From Clostridium_I sp963725425 (lineage in GTDB: Bacteria; Bacillota; Clostridia; Clostridiales; Clostridiaceae), in contig CAVRYJ010000006.1 in assembly GCA_963725425.1 (NCBI GenBank), forward strand, positions 248,001-312,000: a stretch of 64,000 bases of DNA. The letters are read 5' to 3'. How positions within the stretch are numbered: the first letter of the stretch is position 1; the number at the start of each line of letters is the position of its first letter. Of the stretch, positions 27,882 to 38,629 are shown in pieces. The notes beneath the pieces are model-generated. The model searched no databases and was not told the DNA's origin. It saw nothing but the letters and a program-made list of their open reading frames with translations. A program made the translations under genes and the position numbers.

Positions 27882-30191
27882 ATGAAATTTACTAATGGAC
27901 ATTGGCTTATTAAAGAAGGTTATAAAATAATAAATCCGCAGGTGGCTTATGACTCTGATGTTAAAAAAAACCGGGTTACTGTTTTTGCACCATGTACTAC
28001 TATTGAAAATAGAGGTAAAACTTTAGATGGGGGAATGATAACAATAGAGTTCTCATCTCCGTTAAAAGATGTTATAAAAGTTCGAATTTACCATCATGAT
28101 GGTTATGCAAGAAGGGGACCTTTCTTTGAAATAGAGGATAAAAATTTAGATTTAAACTATGAAAACGTGCAAGAAAGCATAAAGATTTATTCGGGGAATT
28201 TATGTGCAAAAGTAGATAAACTTAATTGGAAAATAAGCTTTTATAATGGTGAAAACCTTATCACTGAAAGTTTGCCAAGTGGTATAGGATATATAACTTC
28301 TGATAAAAAAGAAAGCTATGTTAAAGAGGAATTAAGCTTAGACATTGGGGAACTTATTTATGGGCTTGGAGAAAGATTCACTCCATTTATAAAAAATGGA
28401 CAGTCTTTTGACATATGGAATGAAGATGGAGGAACCGGTAGTGAAAAATCCTACAAAAATATTCCATTTTACATTAGTAACAAGGGATATGGAATATTTG
28501 TTAATCATCCGGAAAAAGTTTCTTTTGAAGTTGCTTCGGAAAAAGTATCTAGGGTGCAGTTTGCGGTGGAAGGTGAGTATTTAGAGTATTTTGTAATAAA
28601 CGGTCCTTCTTTAAAAGATGTACTATCAAGGTATACGAGTTTAACAGGTAAGCCAGCACTTCCACCGGCATGGAGTTTCGGGTTATGGCTTTCTACATCA
28701 TTTTTAACAAACTATGATGTAGAAACAGTAAATAACTTTATTGATGGAATGATAGAAAGAGATATTCCACTGGATGTATTTCATTTTGATTGTTTTTGGA
28801 TGAAAGAATTTGAATGGTGTAATTTTAAATGGGATGAGCGCATGTTCAAAAACCCTGTAAATATGATTAATGCAATAAAAAGTAAAGGAGTAAAGACTTG
28901 TGTTTGGATAAATCCTTATATTGCACAAAAATCACCTCTATTTAAGGAGTCAGTAGAAAAAGGATATTTATTGAGACGTGAAAATGGAGATGTGTGGCAG
29001 TGGGATTTGTGGCAAGCAGGAATGGGTATAGTAGATTTTACCAATCCCAGTGCTGTAATTTGGTATCAAAATGAATTAGAAAAATTAGTGGATATGGGTA
29101 TAGATGCATTTAAAACAGATTTTGGTGAAAGAATTCCAACTGACGTAGTTTATTATGATGGATCTGATCCTAAAAAAATGCACAATTACTATACTTATAT
29201 TTATAATAAGACTGTTTTTGACTTGCTTAAGAGAAAGAAGGGAGAGGACAAAGCAGTATTATTTGCAAGGTCTGCTACTGTAGGTGGACAAAAATTTCCA
29301 GTACATTGGGGTGGCGATTGTACATCGAGTTATACTTCAATGGCAGAATCTTTAAGAGGAGGACTATCCTTAACTTTATGTGGTTTTGGTTTTTGGAGTC
29401 ATGACATAGGCGGATTTGAAAATGGAACTACTGCAGACTTATATAAGAGATGGACACAATTTGGACTACTATCAACTCATAGTAGATATCATGGAAGTGG
29501 TGAGTATAAGGTCCCTTGGATACATGATGAAGAGGCAGTAGAAGTTACAAGAAAATTCACAAAATTAAAATGCAGTTTAATGCCATATTTATATAAAAAT
29601 GCCTGCGAAACTGCAGCCACTGGAGTACCAATGCTGAGAGCTATGGTATTAGAATTTACGGAAGATGAGACCTGTAGCTATCTGGACAGGCAATATATGC
29701 TTGGAGAAAGCCTACTTGTAGCTCCTATATTTAATGAAAGAGGAGAAGTGAAATATTATCTTCCTAAGGGAAAATGGACAAATATCTTGACGAATAAGGT
29801 ATTAGAGGGGGAAAAATGGCATTCAGAAAAACATGGTTATATGACTTTACCACTACTTGCTAGGGGAAATTCTATAGTTACTTTTGGTAATACAGCTAAT
29901 AAAGCTGAGTATGATTATACTGAAAATCCAACTTTTAATATATTTGAATTAAAGGAAGGAGAAGAAGCTAAAACTTATATATATGATAGTCAAGGTGTTA
30001 AGAAGGTATCAATAGTGGCAGTTAAAGAAGATCACAAAATAAGTATTAAAACAAGGGGTATTGAAGGAAAATACAGCATACTTCTAAGAAACACTAAGAA
30101 AATAGAAGATATATCTTCAGGAGAATATTTCTATGAAACGGATGGAGTAAAGATAAATTTAAGCAGTAATACACTTACAATAAAATTATAA
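27882..30191 (+). CDS. GH31 alpha-xylosidase (YicI-like)
   Basis: The 769-residue enzyme closely follows YicI across its whole length: LWLSTSFLTNYD, FHFDCFWMKEFEWC, VWINPYIAQKSPLF, nucleophile D413 in KTDFGERIP, acid/base D479 in HWGGDC, and FWSHDIGGFE. YicI-type enzymes remove alpha-1,6-linked xylose from the non-reducing end of xyloglucan oligosaccharides such as isoprimeverose. No signal peptide is present, so it works in the cytoplasm on imported sugars. ATG 27882 follows GAGGGGG. It forms one operon with the GH1 gene before it and the kinase after it. Confidence 0.93.
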   Translation: MKFTNGHWLIKEGYKIINPQVAYDSDVKKNRVTVFAPCTTIENRGKTLDGGMITIEFSSPLKDVIKVRIYHHDGYARRGPFFEIEDKNLDLNYENVQESIKIYSGNLCAKVDKLNWKISFYNGENLITESLPSGIGYITSDKKESYVKEELSLDIGELIYGLGERFTPFIKNGQSFDIWNEDGGTGSEKSYKNIPFYISNKGYGIFVNHPEKVSFEVASEKVSRVQFAVEGEYLEYFVINGPSLKDVLSRYTSLTGKPALPPAWSFGLWLSTSFLTNYDVETVNNFIDGMIERDIPLDVFHFDCFWMKEFEWCNFKWDERMFKNPVNMINAIKSKGVKTCVWINPYIAQKSPLFKESVEKGYLLRRENGDVWQWDLWQAGMGIVDFTNPSAVIWYQNELEKLVDMGIDAFKTDFGERIPTDVVYYDGSDPKKMHNYYTYIYNKTVFDLLKRKKGEDKAVLFARSATVGGQKFPVHWGGDCTSSYTSMAESLRGGLSLTLCGFGFWSHDIGGFENGTTADLYKRWTQFGLLSTHSRYHGSGEYKVPWIHDEEAVEVTRKFTKLKCSLMPYLYKNACETAATGVPMLRAMVLEFTEDETCSYLDRQYMLGESLLVAPIFNERGEVKYYLPKGKWTNILTNKVLEGEKWHSEKHGYMTLPLLARGNSIVTFGNTANKAEYDYTENPTFNIFELKEGEEAKTYIYDSQGVKKVSIVAVKEDHKISIKTRGIEGKYSILLRNTKKIEDISSGEYFYETDGVKINLSSNTLTIKL

Positions 30192-30232
30192 CATTTAGAG
30201 CAATTTTAACTTATTATATTGGGGGATTAACT

Positions 30233-31114
30233 ATGAAAAAATATATAAGCTTTGATATTGGTGGAACTAAAGTTAAGCACGCTGTAATAGACAAAGATGG
30301 CGAAATATTAGCTAAAAACTCCTATGATACTAACTCAAAAGATTTGGATATATTTGTAAATGATATACTAAGAGTCATTAATGATTACAAATCAAAATAT
30401 GATATTGAAGGGATAGGCATAAGTCTACCAGGATTTATAAATCCCAAAACGGGATATTCAGAAAAAGCTGGTGCCATTGAGGCTTTACACTATAAAAACT
30501 TAAAAGAAATTTTACAAGAAAAAGTAAATGTCCAAGTAGAAATAGATAATGATGCAAATTGCGTTGCTCTTGCTGAAAAATATAGTGGTAACGCTGTAAA
30601 TTGCAAGAATTACGTATGTATGACTATTGGAACAGGAGTAGGTGGAGCTATTGTTATTGATGGGAATTTATTATATGGTCATAGCTTTAGAGGTGGAGAG
30701 ATAGGATTTATGACTATTCGAGATGATAAAGACGGATTAGGTACAATAAATCAAAATGCTTCTACAAGAGGATTAATCGAAGAATTTAAAAAATATAAGG
30801 GGATAGATAAAAGTGCTGTAGTGGAGGGAAATGTGGTTTTTCATGAGGCTGAAATAGATAAAAACCTAGCTGAAATAGTAGATAATTGGTTTGAAAGATT
30901 AAGTTGTGCTGTATTTAACCTAGCGGCTATTTTAAATCCAGAAAAAATTTTAATTGGAGGTGGAATAAGTGATAGAGAAGACTTCATTGAAAATGTATTA
31001 GCTCATTTAAACAAAAACAAATATTGGGATGATATAAAAGTAGAGATATGTGCCTGCAAACACAAAAATGACGCGGGAATGCTAGGTGCTGTTTATAACT
31101 TTATACAAAGCTAG
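30233..31114 (+). CDS. ROK-family sugar kinase, BglK-like
   Basis: The 293-residue kinase has the ATP phosphate loop FDIGGTKVKHAVID, catalytic aspartate in EIDNDANCVALAEK, and TIGTGVGGAIV. The cysteine cluster that binds zinc in glucokinase-type ROK proteins is missing; the segment after GGEIGF instead resembles the zinc-free beta-glucoside kinase of Listeria. Phosphorylation of cellobiose, another beta-glucoside, or glucose is the likely reaction. Downstream of GH1 and GH31 it completes a three-gene unit for cytoplasmic oligosaccharide breakdown. ATG 30233 follows GGGGGA. Confidence 0.82.
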   Translation: MKKYISFDIGGTKVKHAVIDKDGEILAKNSYDTNSKDLDIFVNDILRVINDYKSKYDIEGIGISLPGFINPKTGYSEKAGAIEALHYKNLKEILQEKVNVQVEIDNDANCVALAEKYSGNAVNCKNYVCMTIGTGVGGAIVIDGNLLYGHSFRGGEIGFMTIRDDKDGLGTINQNASTRGLIEEFKKYKGIDKSAVVEGNVVFHEAEIDKNLAEIVDNWFERLSCAVFNLAAILNPEKILIGGGISDREDFIENVLAHLNKNKYWDDIKVEICACKHKNDAGMLGAVYNFIQS

Positions 31115-31232
31115 AGTTACTATTACAAGTAGCGGTTGCATTTTGGGAGAGGTATTAGCTTTAGACATCATTAAAGAAATAACAAGTAAGTATTCTGGTC
31201 TATTTTGGTATGGCTTAATAGGAGTGAAAACA

Positions 31233-33044
31233 GTGAAAAAAACTTTGGATTTCTTCAAAAACCTTAGTGTGAAATGGAAATTTGTTTCTACATATTTTAT
31301 GATTTTGCTGCTACAGATTATCCTAGCAGGATTCTATTTATATGTTCAAGCATCTAATTCAACTATTGATGAGGCAAAGTTAGTTATGGAGCAGAATTTG
31401 ATGCAGACAAAAGCCAGTATCTTGCAAAAAGAAAAGTTAGTAGAAAATATATCATCAATAATTAGATATGATAAGAATATGCAGAATTTCTTAGAACTTA
31501 AATATAAAAATGGGCTATTTCAAATAGAGGATTATCAATTTAATTTCACCCCTATACTGCAGAACTTTGTAATGCAAAATAACATTATCAATTCAATTAA
31601 AATATATATGTCAAACGCTGTATTCACTGAAATGCAAAATGGCTTTTATGGTGCAAGCCTTCAAATAAGCCCTGAATTGTATAAAAAAATTCTAGATGTC
31701 AAACCATTAAAGGATGGGTGGATAACCACTCATAAAGCGTTTAATTATAGCTATAATCCTGGTGAAGAGGTTTTTTCACTTAGTAGCGAAATCATGTCAC
31801 CTAGTTCTTTAAAAAATATTGGGGTAGTTGAAATCGAAATTAAAGAAAATATGTTATTTGATATGTTGGCAGATCCAGTTATAAGTAAATTAGGAAAAGT
31901 TTTTATAGTGGATAATAAGGAAACTATAGTGTCTGATAATATACCAAAATTGTTTAATAAAAATATAACAAATAGCGGAATTATGGATTGCATAAAAGAT
32001 AAAAAGATAAGCAGAATAGAAACTGTAAATAGTGTAAAATCAATTGTTATTGCAATACCAGTTGAAGAGATAGGATGCAGTGTAGTTGGCATCTTTCCCG
32101 TTAGTAACTATAATAGTAAAGTAAAGGCATCCATTGCTAAGATAATCGTTGTTTTGCTAATAGCATCTTTATTGTCTGGAATAATAATATATTTAATAAC
32201 AAATTTACTTTTGGATAGAGTAAAAATATTAGTAAAGGCCATGAAACAGGTAAAGGCGGGCAATATAGATGTTTCTGTTGAAGTAAAATCAAAGGATGAG
32301 TTTGGGGAATTAGGTTTAAATTTTAATCATATGACTTCAAGAATGCATGATTTAGTAGAAATAGTTTATAAAATTCAAATAATGGAAAAGGAAGCACAGT
32401 TAAAAGCCTTAGAATCACAAATTAATCCTCACTTTTTATACAATACCTTGGCTACAATTTCTTGGGTAGCTAGAAAGGAGAAACCAAAAGAAGTTGTAAA
32501 AATAACAAACTCATTAGCCAAGTTTTATAGATTGGTTTTAAGTAATGGCCAAACTCTAATCTCTGTAAAAGAAGAAGTAGATATTGTAGTGTCTTATTTA
32601 TATATACAAAAGATAAGGTTTCAAGATACTTTGGACATAATATATGATTTAGATGAGAGTATTTATGATTATAAAATTATAAAAAATATTCTCCAGCCTA
32701 TTGTAGAAAATGCTCTAATTCATGGAATAGCAGATAAAAGAGGTAATAGCACAATTATAATTAAAACAAAACAGTATGAAAATCAACTTTATTTTAAAAT
32801 TACTGATGATGGAATAGGGATGAGTAAGCATAAATTAGAAGAAGTTTTATCTGGAACAATAAAAACTACCACTGTGGGTGGATATGCAATAAAAAATATA
32901 ATGGAAAGACTTAGAGTATATTATGGAGAGGAATATTCTTTTAAAATTTTTAGTAGACCAGGTATAGGAACGGTAGTCACAATAGGGGTGGGCAAGCATT
33001 TAGATGATAAGTTTAGAGGTGAGTATACATATCTAAAAAGGTGA
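31233..33044 (+). CDS. YesM-type sensor histidine kinase
   Basis: The 603-residue kinase runs as a transmembrane helix (about 18-38), an extracellular sensor of about 250 residues, a second helix, a HAMP domain, the His_kinase domain with the phospho-histidine in QINPHFLYNTL, and an ATPase domain (PIVENALIHG, DDGIGMS). GTG 31233 with AGGAG is chosen; the longer frame from 31086 overlaps the kinase gene before it and has no ribosome site. It pairs with the response regulator 10 bases downstream. Such pairs sense extracellular oligosaccharides, often with the binding protein of the importer they control. Confidence 0.9.
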   Translation: MKKTLDFFKNLSVKWKFVSTYFMILLLQIILAGFYLYVQASNSTIDEAKLVMEQNLMQTKASILQKEKLVENISSIIRYDKNMQNFLELKYKNGLFQIEDYQFNFTPILQNFVMQNNIINSIKIYMSNAVFTEMQNGFYGASLQISPELYKKILDVKPLKDGWITTHKAFNYSYNPGEEVFSLSSEIMSPSSLKNIGVVEIEIKENMLFDMLADPVISKLGKVFIVDNKETIVSDNIPKLFNKNITNSGIMDCIKDKKISRIETVNSVKSIVIAIPVEEIGCSVVGIFPVSNYNSKVKASIAKIIVVLLIASLLSGIIIYLITNLLLDRVKILVKAMKQVKAGNIDVSVEVKSKDEFGELGLNFNHMTSRMHDLVEIVYKIQIMEKEAQLKALESQINPHFLYNTLATISWVARKEKPKEVVKITNSLAKFYRLVLSNGQTLISVKEEVDIVVSYLYIQKIRFQDTLDIIYDLDESIYDYKIIKNILQPIVENALIHGIADKRGNSTIIIKTKQYENQLYFKITDDGIGMSKHKLEEVLSGTIKTTTVGGYAIKNIMERLRVYYGEEYSFKIFSRPGIGTVVTIGVGKHLDDKFRGEYTYLKR

Positions 33045-33054
33045 TGGTGTTACT

Positions 33055-34631
33055 ATGTTAAAAATGATAATTATTGAAGATGAGAAACTTGCAAGAGAAG
33101 GATTGCTAGATTTTCTTGATTGGAATAGCATGGAAGTTGAAATTATAGGAACTGCTTGTGATGGAATAGAAGGTATGGAACTAGCTGAAAAAACTAAACC
33201 AGATATTATAATAACTGATATTAAAATGCCTGGTATGAATGGACTTGAGATGTCAAAAAAAATAAAAGAAATATTGCCATTGGCGAAAATAATAATTTTA
33301 ACAGGATATGATGATTTTAAATTTGCGAAATATGCCATAGGACTAAGTGCATCTGCTTATATCTTGAAACCAATAGAGGAAGAAGAACTGATTAGTAGCA
33401 TAAAAAAGATTGTACTTGAATGTAAAAAAAATAAAAATATGGAACTTATCTTAAATGAAGAGTATTATAGCAAAAAAACAAAATTTTTTATTGATTTGCT
33501 TCAAGGAAAATCAGAAGTGGAAAAATTAAAGAAAAAAGCATTGAATTTCGGAATTAATTTAAGTACTGAAGCTAAAATTGTTATTATAGCAATTAAACCT
33601 ATAAAGACTGAGGATGAATTATTTAAAAAACTAATTTTTGGGATAAAAAGTATAATTAATACAAGCATTTATTTTTTAGTAAATGATGATAAAGAAAAGA
33701 TGATATTCCTATGCGTAAGTGTGGCTAGCAATGAGAATATAGAGTTAGGTGATATTTGTGAAAGTATTACAAAGTATATCGAGCAAAAAAAATTTTCCTG
33801 TTTTATGGGTATTGGAACAACAGTGGCGTGTCTTTATAATATTAAGGAATCCTTTTGGCAGCAAAAAAAGCATTGGATTATGGTTTATTTTGGTACAATT
33901 CGGGAATATTTTATTATAAAGATATAGTTAATAACATCAAAAACAGCCATGACCAAGTAGGTCAATTTATTACACTTGGAAATAAATTTCTAAAGCAGTT
34001 AATGCATGCATTGGGGGGGACAGAAGAGATTATTGTACAAGAAACATTAAGAGGGATATTTGAATTCATTAATGAGAATAAAAGTGTAGATAAGAAATAT
34101 ATATGCACGTATTTATACAATGTTATTTATGAGACATCATTGATGATTTACAGTGTTGGTAAAAACAATGAAAATGGTCTGATTGTAGAAAATGACTTTT
34201 GTATACCCATACTAGAACTAAAAAGTCTAAAATTAATTAGCGAGTATACCTATGATTCTTTTGAAAAGATGGTACGAGTTATAAGCAAAAAAAGAAATAA
34301 TAAAGATGAACATATAATAAAGGCAGTTATAAAAATTACGGAAGAAAGATATATGTATGGAATAAGCCTGAAAACCATAGCATCAGAAGTGTATTTATCT
34401 CCTAATTATCTTGGAAATTTATTCAAAAAATACATGGGTAAATCTTTCAATGATTATCTTTGTGGAATTCGTATGGAAAAAGCCAAGGAGCTATTGAAGG
34501 ATTCAAACAAAAGAATTTCTAGCGTGGCTAAGGAAATAGGAATAACCAACACCTCTTATTTTTGTATATTATTTAAAAATATTTATGGCATGACAGCTAA
34601 CGAATATCAAGAGATGCTACTTAGAAATTAA
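33055..34631 (+). pseudogene. YesN-type response regulator (AraC output), frameshifted
   Basis: The first frame (33055-33927) gives the receiver domain: acid pocket IIEDE, phospho-acceptor in IIITDIKMPGMNG, and LTGYDDF. It continues to NIKESF, then shifts. Adding one T in the TTTT just before GGCAGC (about 33857) continues as LAAKKALDYGLF in the second frame, through to the AraC-type DNA-binding domain (SLKTIASEVYLSPNYLGNLF) ending at 34631. The restored length is about 525 residues, normal for YesN. It is the partner of the YesM kinase upstream, and the likely activator of the importer operon starting at 34785. Confidence 0.85.
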
Positions 34632-34641
34632 AAATAATAAC

Positions 34642-34697
34642 AAGTGTGTTGATTATTAAAATCAGAATTGATTTTTAATATATACAGCACTTTTTTT
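34642..34697 (+). terminator. Terminator after the response regulator
   Basis: A nested stem has an outer part AAGTG...CAGCACTTT and an inner part ATTAAAATCA/TGATTTTTAAT. It is followed by a run of T and separates the regulatory pair from the importer operon. Confidence 0.7.
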
Positions 34698-34724
34698 ATG
34701 ATTTAAAATAAAGGTATAAACAAA

Positions 34725-34739
34725 TGAATACGTTTACTA
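34725..34739 (-). promoter_or_regulatory. cre-like CcpA site before importer operon 1
   Basis: Read on the minus strand, TAGTAAACGTATTCA matches the cre consensus at about 13 of 15 positions, and its first 10 bases are identical to the site at 26402. It lies 46 bases before the first permease start. Confidence 0.5.
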
Positions 34740-34784
34740 TTAACGGTTTCAAGTAAAATATAAATATATGATGGGGGAAATTAT

Positions 34785-35735
34785 ATGAATTTATCTTTAG
34801 CTAATAATAAAGTAGTTAAGCCTAAAAAAAGAAATAAGCCTGGTAAGTACAAACTATTTTTTATAGCAGTACCTTTTCTCATATTAACATTTCTTTTCTC
34901 TTACTTACCACTTTATGGTTGGAGGTACGCTTTTTACGATTTTAAACCAGGAATTCCATTGTCGCAAACTACCTTTGTTGGTCTTCAATGGTTTAAATCA
35001 ATGGTTTCAAATGCTATTCAAAGGGCTGAAATTATAAGAATTATGCGTAATACGTTAGCTATGAGTGGTATTAATATATTAGCATCTTTTTTGCCACTTG
35101 CTTTTGCCATGTTTCTTGTTGAGGTTAAAACAAACTGGTTTAAAAAAATGGTTCAGATTTTGACTACAATTCCTAATTTTATAAGTTGGGTACTGGTTTT
35201 CTCAATTGCTTTCGTTATTTTTTCAACAGATGGCGGTTTGGTAAACAAACTACTTATTAATATGGGGCTAATAAAAACCCCAATACAATTTTTAGGCTCT
35301 GACAGCCATACATGGTTAACTATGTGGTTATGGAGCACTTGGAAAGGTTTGGGTTGGGGCGCTATAATGTATCTTGCAGCACTAACAGGTGTAGATCAGG
35401 AGCTTTATGAAGCGGCAAAAGTAGATGGAGCTGGTCGTTTCAGAATGATGTGGAGTATTACATTGCCTAGCCTTTTACCTACATACTTTGTACTCTTGAT
35501 GCTTAGTATTGCTGGTTTTTTGAATAATGGAATGGATCAGTATTTTATGTTTCAAAATCCTATAAATCAAAATCATATAGAGGTACTTGACCTTTATGTT
35601 TATAATATCGGAATAACTGGTGGAAGTTTCTCTCTTGCCACTGCGGTAAGCATGCTAAAATCAGTAGTCAGTGTGTTTTTATTGCTTATAGCAAATACTA
35701 TGTCTAAGGTTTTTCGCGGTGAAAGCATAATGTAG
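34785..35735 (+). CDS. ABC sugar importer permease, LplB-type (importer 1)
   Basis: The 316-residue membrane protein has six predicted helices and the cytoplasmic EAA loop (ELYEAAKVDGAGRFRMMW). It belongs to the LplB/YteP subfamily used for oligosaccharides. ATG 34785 follows GGGGGA. It is very similar to the permease at 43998, down to LLMLSIAGFLNNGMDQYF versus LLMLSIASFLNNGMEQYY, which points to duplication of the transporter. It pairs with the permease at 35772. No ATPase is encoded nearby, so a shared MsmX-like ATPase is expected. Confidence 0.9.
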   Translation: MNLSLANNKVVKPKKRNKPGKYKLFFIAVPFLILTFLFSYLPLYGWRYAFYDFKPGIPLSQTTFVGLQWFKSMVSNAIQRAEIIRIMRNTLAMSGINILASFLPLAFAMFLVEVKTNWFKKMVQILTTIPNFISWVLVFSIAFVIFSTDGGLVNKLLINMGLIKTPIQFLGSDSHTWLTMWLWSTWKGLGWGAIMYLAALTGVDQELYEAAKVDGAGRFRMMWSITLPSLLPTYFVLLMLSIAGFLNNGMDQYFMFQNPINQNHIEVLDLYVYNIGITGGSFSLATAVSMLKSVVSVFLLLIANTMSKVFRGESIM

Positions 35736-35771
35736 TAATAAAATTTACGATTTTTATTGGGGGAATAATTA

Positions 35772-36673
35772 ATGAATAAAAAAGTAAAATTAAGTTTTTC
35801 AGATATAGTTTTTAATATATTTAATTATAGTTTTTTGGTATATTTACTTTAATTTGTATATTTCCTTTCTATTACTTATTTATTAATACTATAAGCAATA
35901 ATGATTTAAGTGCGAGGGGACTTATTACATTCATACCTAAGGGAATACATTTTTCTAATTATATTCAAATTTTAAAGATACAAGGATTAGGCCAAGCTGC
36001 CATGATTTCTGTGGGAAGAACAGTTTTAGGAACACTAGCCACAGTGTTTGCGTCTGCGCTGCTTGGCTTCTTATTTACAAAGGATCAGATGTGGGGAAGA
36101 AAATTTTGGTATAGATTTGTTGTTATAACTATGTATTTACAAGCAGGTAGTATTCCTTGGTATATTACAATGATGAATCTACATCTTACTAATAATTTTC
36201 TTGCATACATATTTCCTGCTATTGTAACTCCATTTAATATAATTATGGTTAAGACTTTCGTGGAGTCTATTCCGGCTTCAATGCAAGAATCAGCTGAAAT
36301 TGATGGAGCAGGGTATTTTACGATTTTTACAAAAATTGTATTGCCACTTATTAAGCCTATATTAGCAACTGTAGCTATATGGTCAGCAGTAGGACAATGG
36401 AGCTCGTTTTATGATACTCTTTTTCTTATGACGGACTCCAAGCTATTTACTTTACAGTATATGCTTTATAAATACTTAAATGAAGCAACAGCTTTAGCGG
36501 CCTTGGTTAAAAGTGGCGCAGGAACAAGTAATATGAATCTTGCAAATATGCAGACTGCTACCTCCGTTAGGATGACAGTATCTATGGTGGTGGTTATTCC
36601 CATATTGCTTGTATATCCTTACTTTCAAAAGTTTTTTGTTAAGGGAGTAATGATTGGTGCAGTAAAAGGTTAG
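35772..36673 (+). pseudogene. ABC sugar importer permease, YtcP/AraQ-type (importer 1), frameshifted
   Basis: ATG 35772 follows GGGGGA and encodes about 20 residues (MNKKVKLSFSDIVFNIF) before the frame is lost in TTTTTT at 35831-35836. Adding one T restores FGIFTLICIFPFYY and a full 300-residue permease to 36673. That includes the NTISNNDLSARG periplasmic segment and the EAA loop (QESAEIDGAGYFTIFTKIVLP). It closely resembles the intact permease at 44918. The gene is probably functional if the slip is a sequencing error. Confidence 0.85.
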
Positions 36674-36734
36674 TATTCTCCGAATAAAAATTGGAGTTTA
36701 TTATATAAAGTATAAAAATATAGGGGGAAAATCT

Positions 36735-38480
36735 ATGAAAAGGTCAATAAGTAAAATCCTAACTATTGTAATTACTGCTTCTATGGTGTTTAGTGCTGTT
36801 GGGTGTTCACCAAGCACTACAAGTTCTACTACAAATTCTGACCCGCTTTCTAAAAAAGACACATTGAAATTAGATGTATTTTCTTCAGTTGCCAATACCG
36901 CAGGTCCACAAATTGGTTGGTTTGGAAAGTATATTAAAGACAAGTTTAATATCGAATTAAACATAATAGCGCCAAATGTTCAAGGGGGAGATGCTAAATT
37001 TGCAACTCAAATGGCATCAGGAAATCTTGGCGATATTGTAATATTGGGTTATGATAATAAGTATCAAAATGCTGTGAAAGCAGGACTTCTTCTAGATTTG
37101 ACAAAAGATAATTTGTTAAATAAATATGGGAAAGAGATTGTTTCTAAATATTCTAAAACACTTGAGAAAAACAAGTCTCAAAACAAAAGCTTTGGTCTTG
37201 ATCCTACAAAGATATACGGTATAGGAAATTCAGTTTCAACAATGCCAGCAACTACCTCATCAGATGGTGCATATTTGACTTGGGGTCCAGATTTACGTTG
37301 GGATCTTTACACTAAACTTGGTAGTCCTACTGTAAACACCATGGAAGATTACTTACCATTACTTAAAAAGATGCAGCAATTAGACCCCAAAAGTGATTCG
37401 GGAAAGCCAACTTACGCGTTTTCTATGTGGGCTGACTGGGATGGAAATATGATGATGCAAGCAAAACAATTTGCATGCATGCAGGGATATGATGAGCTTG
37501 GATTTCTTTTAATAAGTGCTAATCAAGATAAATATCAAGATATCCTTGATCCAAGTGGATACTATTTAAGAACCCTTAAATTATACTATGATGCAAATAA
37601 GATGGGGCTGGTAGATCCAGATTCAATTTCACAAAAAAGTGATAATGCCATTTCCAAGATGCTAGATGGACAGTCACTGTTTTCCTGGTTCCCATGGCAG
37701 GATAATTCATACAATACCCAAGCAAGAGTAAGCCAAGGTAAGGGGTTTGCGATGGTTCCATTTAAAGATGAAAAGGTGCAGTCCTATGGGTTTTCTAATT
37801 ATGGTGACAAACTTATAGTAAGTATCGGTTCCAAAACAAAAGAGCCTGCAAGGGTTATGGAATTTATCAACTGGTTATATACAACAGAAGGAACGATGGT
37901 ATTAAATTATGGACCAAAGGGATTAGGTTGGGATGTTAAAAATGGTAAGCCTTATCTAACAGCGTTTGGTAAAAGAAATCTTCCAAGTACTGGGACTGAA
38001 ACAGTGCCAGCTAAGTATGGTACTGGGTCATGGAAAGATGGCATTAATGCTTTGAATATTACTGGTGGTGCTGTTGCTATGAATGCTATAAATCCTGACT
38101 TTGGTGAACCATATAACTTTGCTCTATGGAATTCAACACTTAATGATAATGTTTCAAAGTTAGATACGGATTGGAGAACAGCTATGCATGCAACTACTCA
38201 AAAGGAATATCTAATTAAAAACAAGATGATAGCGGTATCACCAGTTACATTGTTTGCTCCTGCAACACCAGACAGTACTCTTCAACAGAAACAGGATCAA
38301 ATTAAAGCAATTATTAAGGAAGACTCATGGAAGATGATATTTGCTAAGAATGATGCTGAGTATAATTCTCTGCTTAACGAAATGACAACTAAGGCTAAGG
38401 GACTTGGATACGATGAGGTAAACAAATTCTATATAACTCAGGCTAAAAAGACATTTGCAGCAAGAAAAGCAGCAAAATAA
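36735..38480 (+). CDS. Extracellular sugar-binding lipoprotein (importer 1)
   Basis: The 581-residue protein has a signal peptide with lipobox VFSAVGC and a large two-lobe binding domain of the LplA type used with YtcP/LplB permeases. Membrane-anchored outside the cell, it delivers oligosaccharide to the two permeases just upstream. Size and order (permease, permease, binding protein) match importer 2 at 43998-47645, whose binding protein is clearly homologous (KKFNI, NGKPTYGITLWKDWD versus SGKPTYAFSMWADWD). ATG 36735 follows GGGGGA. The exact ligand is unknown; xylan- or xyloglucan-derived oligosaccharides fit the context. Confidence 0.9.
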   Translation: MKRSISKILTIVITASMVFSAVGCSPSTTSSTTNSDPLSKKDTLKLDVFSSVANTAGPQIGWFGKYIKDKFNIELNIIAPNVQGGDAKFATQMASGNLGDIVILGYDNKYQNAVKAGLLLDLTKDNLLNKYGKEIVSKYSKTLEKNKSQNKSFGLDPTKIYGIGNSVSTMPATTSSDGAYLTWGPDLRWDLYTKLGSPTVNTMEDYLPLLKKMQQLDPKSDSGKPTYAFSMWADWDGNMMMQAKQFACMQGYDELGFLLISANQDKYQDILDPSGYYLRTLKLYYDANKMGLVDPDSISQKSDNAISKMLDGQSLFSWFPWQDNSYNTQARVSQGKGFAMVPFKDEKVQSYGFSNYGDKLIVSIGSKTKEPARVMEFINWLYTTEGTMVLNYGPKGLGWDVKNGKPYLTAFGKRNLPSTGTETVPAKYGTGSWKDGINALNITGGAVAMNAINPDFGEPYNFALWNSTLNDNVSKLDTDWRTAMHATTQKEYLIKNKMIAVSPVTLFAPATPDSTLQQKQDQIKAIIKEDSWKMIFAKNDAEYNSLLNEMTTKAKGLGYDEVNKFYITQAKKTFAARKAAK

Positions 38481-38485
38481 TTTAT

Positions 38486-38530
38486 AATAGTCTGACATAT
38501 GTTGATTTTATCTGCATATGTCAGACTATT
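38486..38530 (+). terminator. Perfect 16-bp hairpin after binding protein 1
   Basis: AATAGTCTGACATATG and CATATGTCAGACTATT are perfectly complementary around a 13-base loop. A long T-run is absent, so it may stabilise the upstream mRNA or attenuate read-through into the yesL-like gene. Confidence 0.65.
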
Positions 38531-38629
38531 AATTATGAAACTAGTGAGTTTGAAGTTCTAGTAGGTTAGTCTTAAAGAGATATAAGGTTAATACTAGCAT
38601 TTTATAAATGCGATTGGAGGAAGGTAAAA

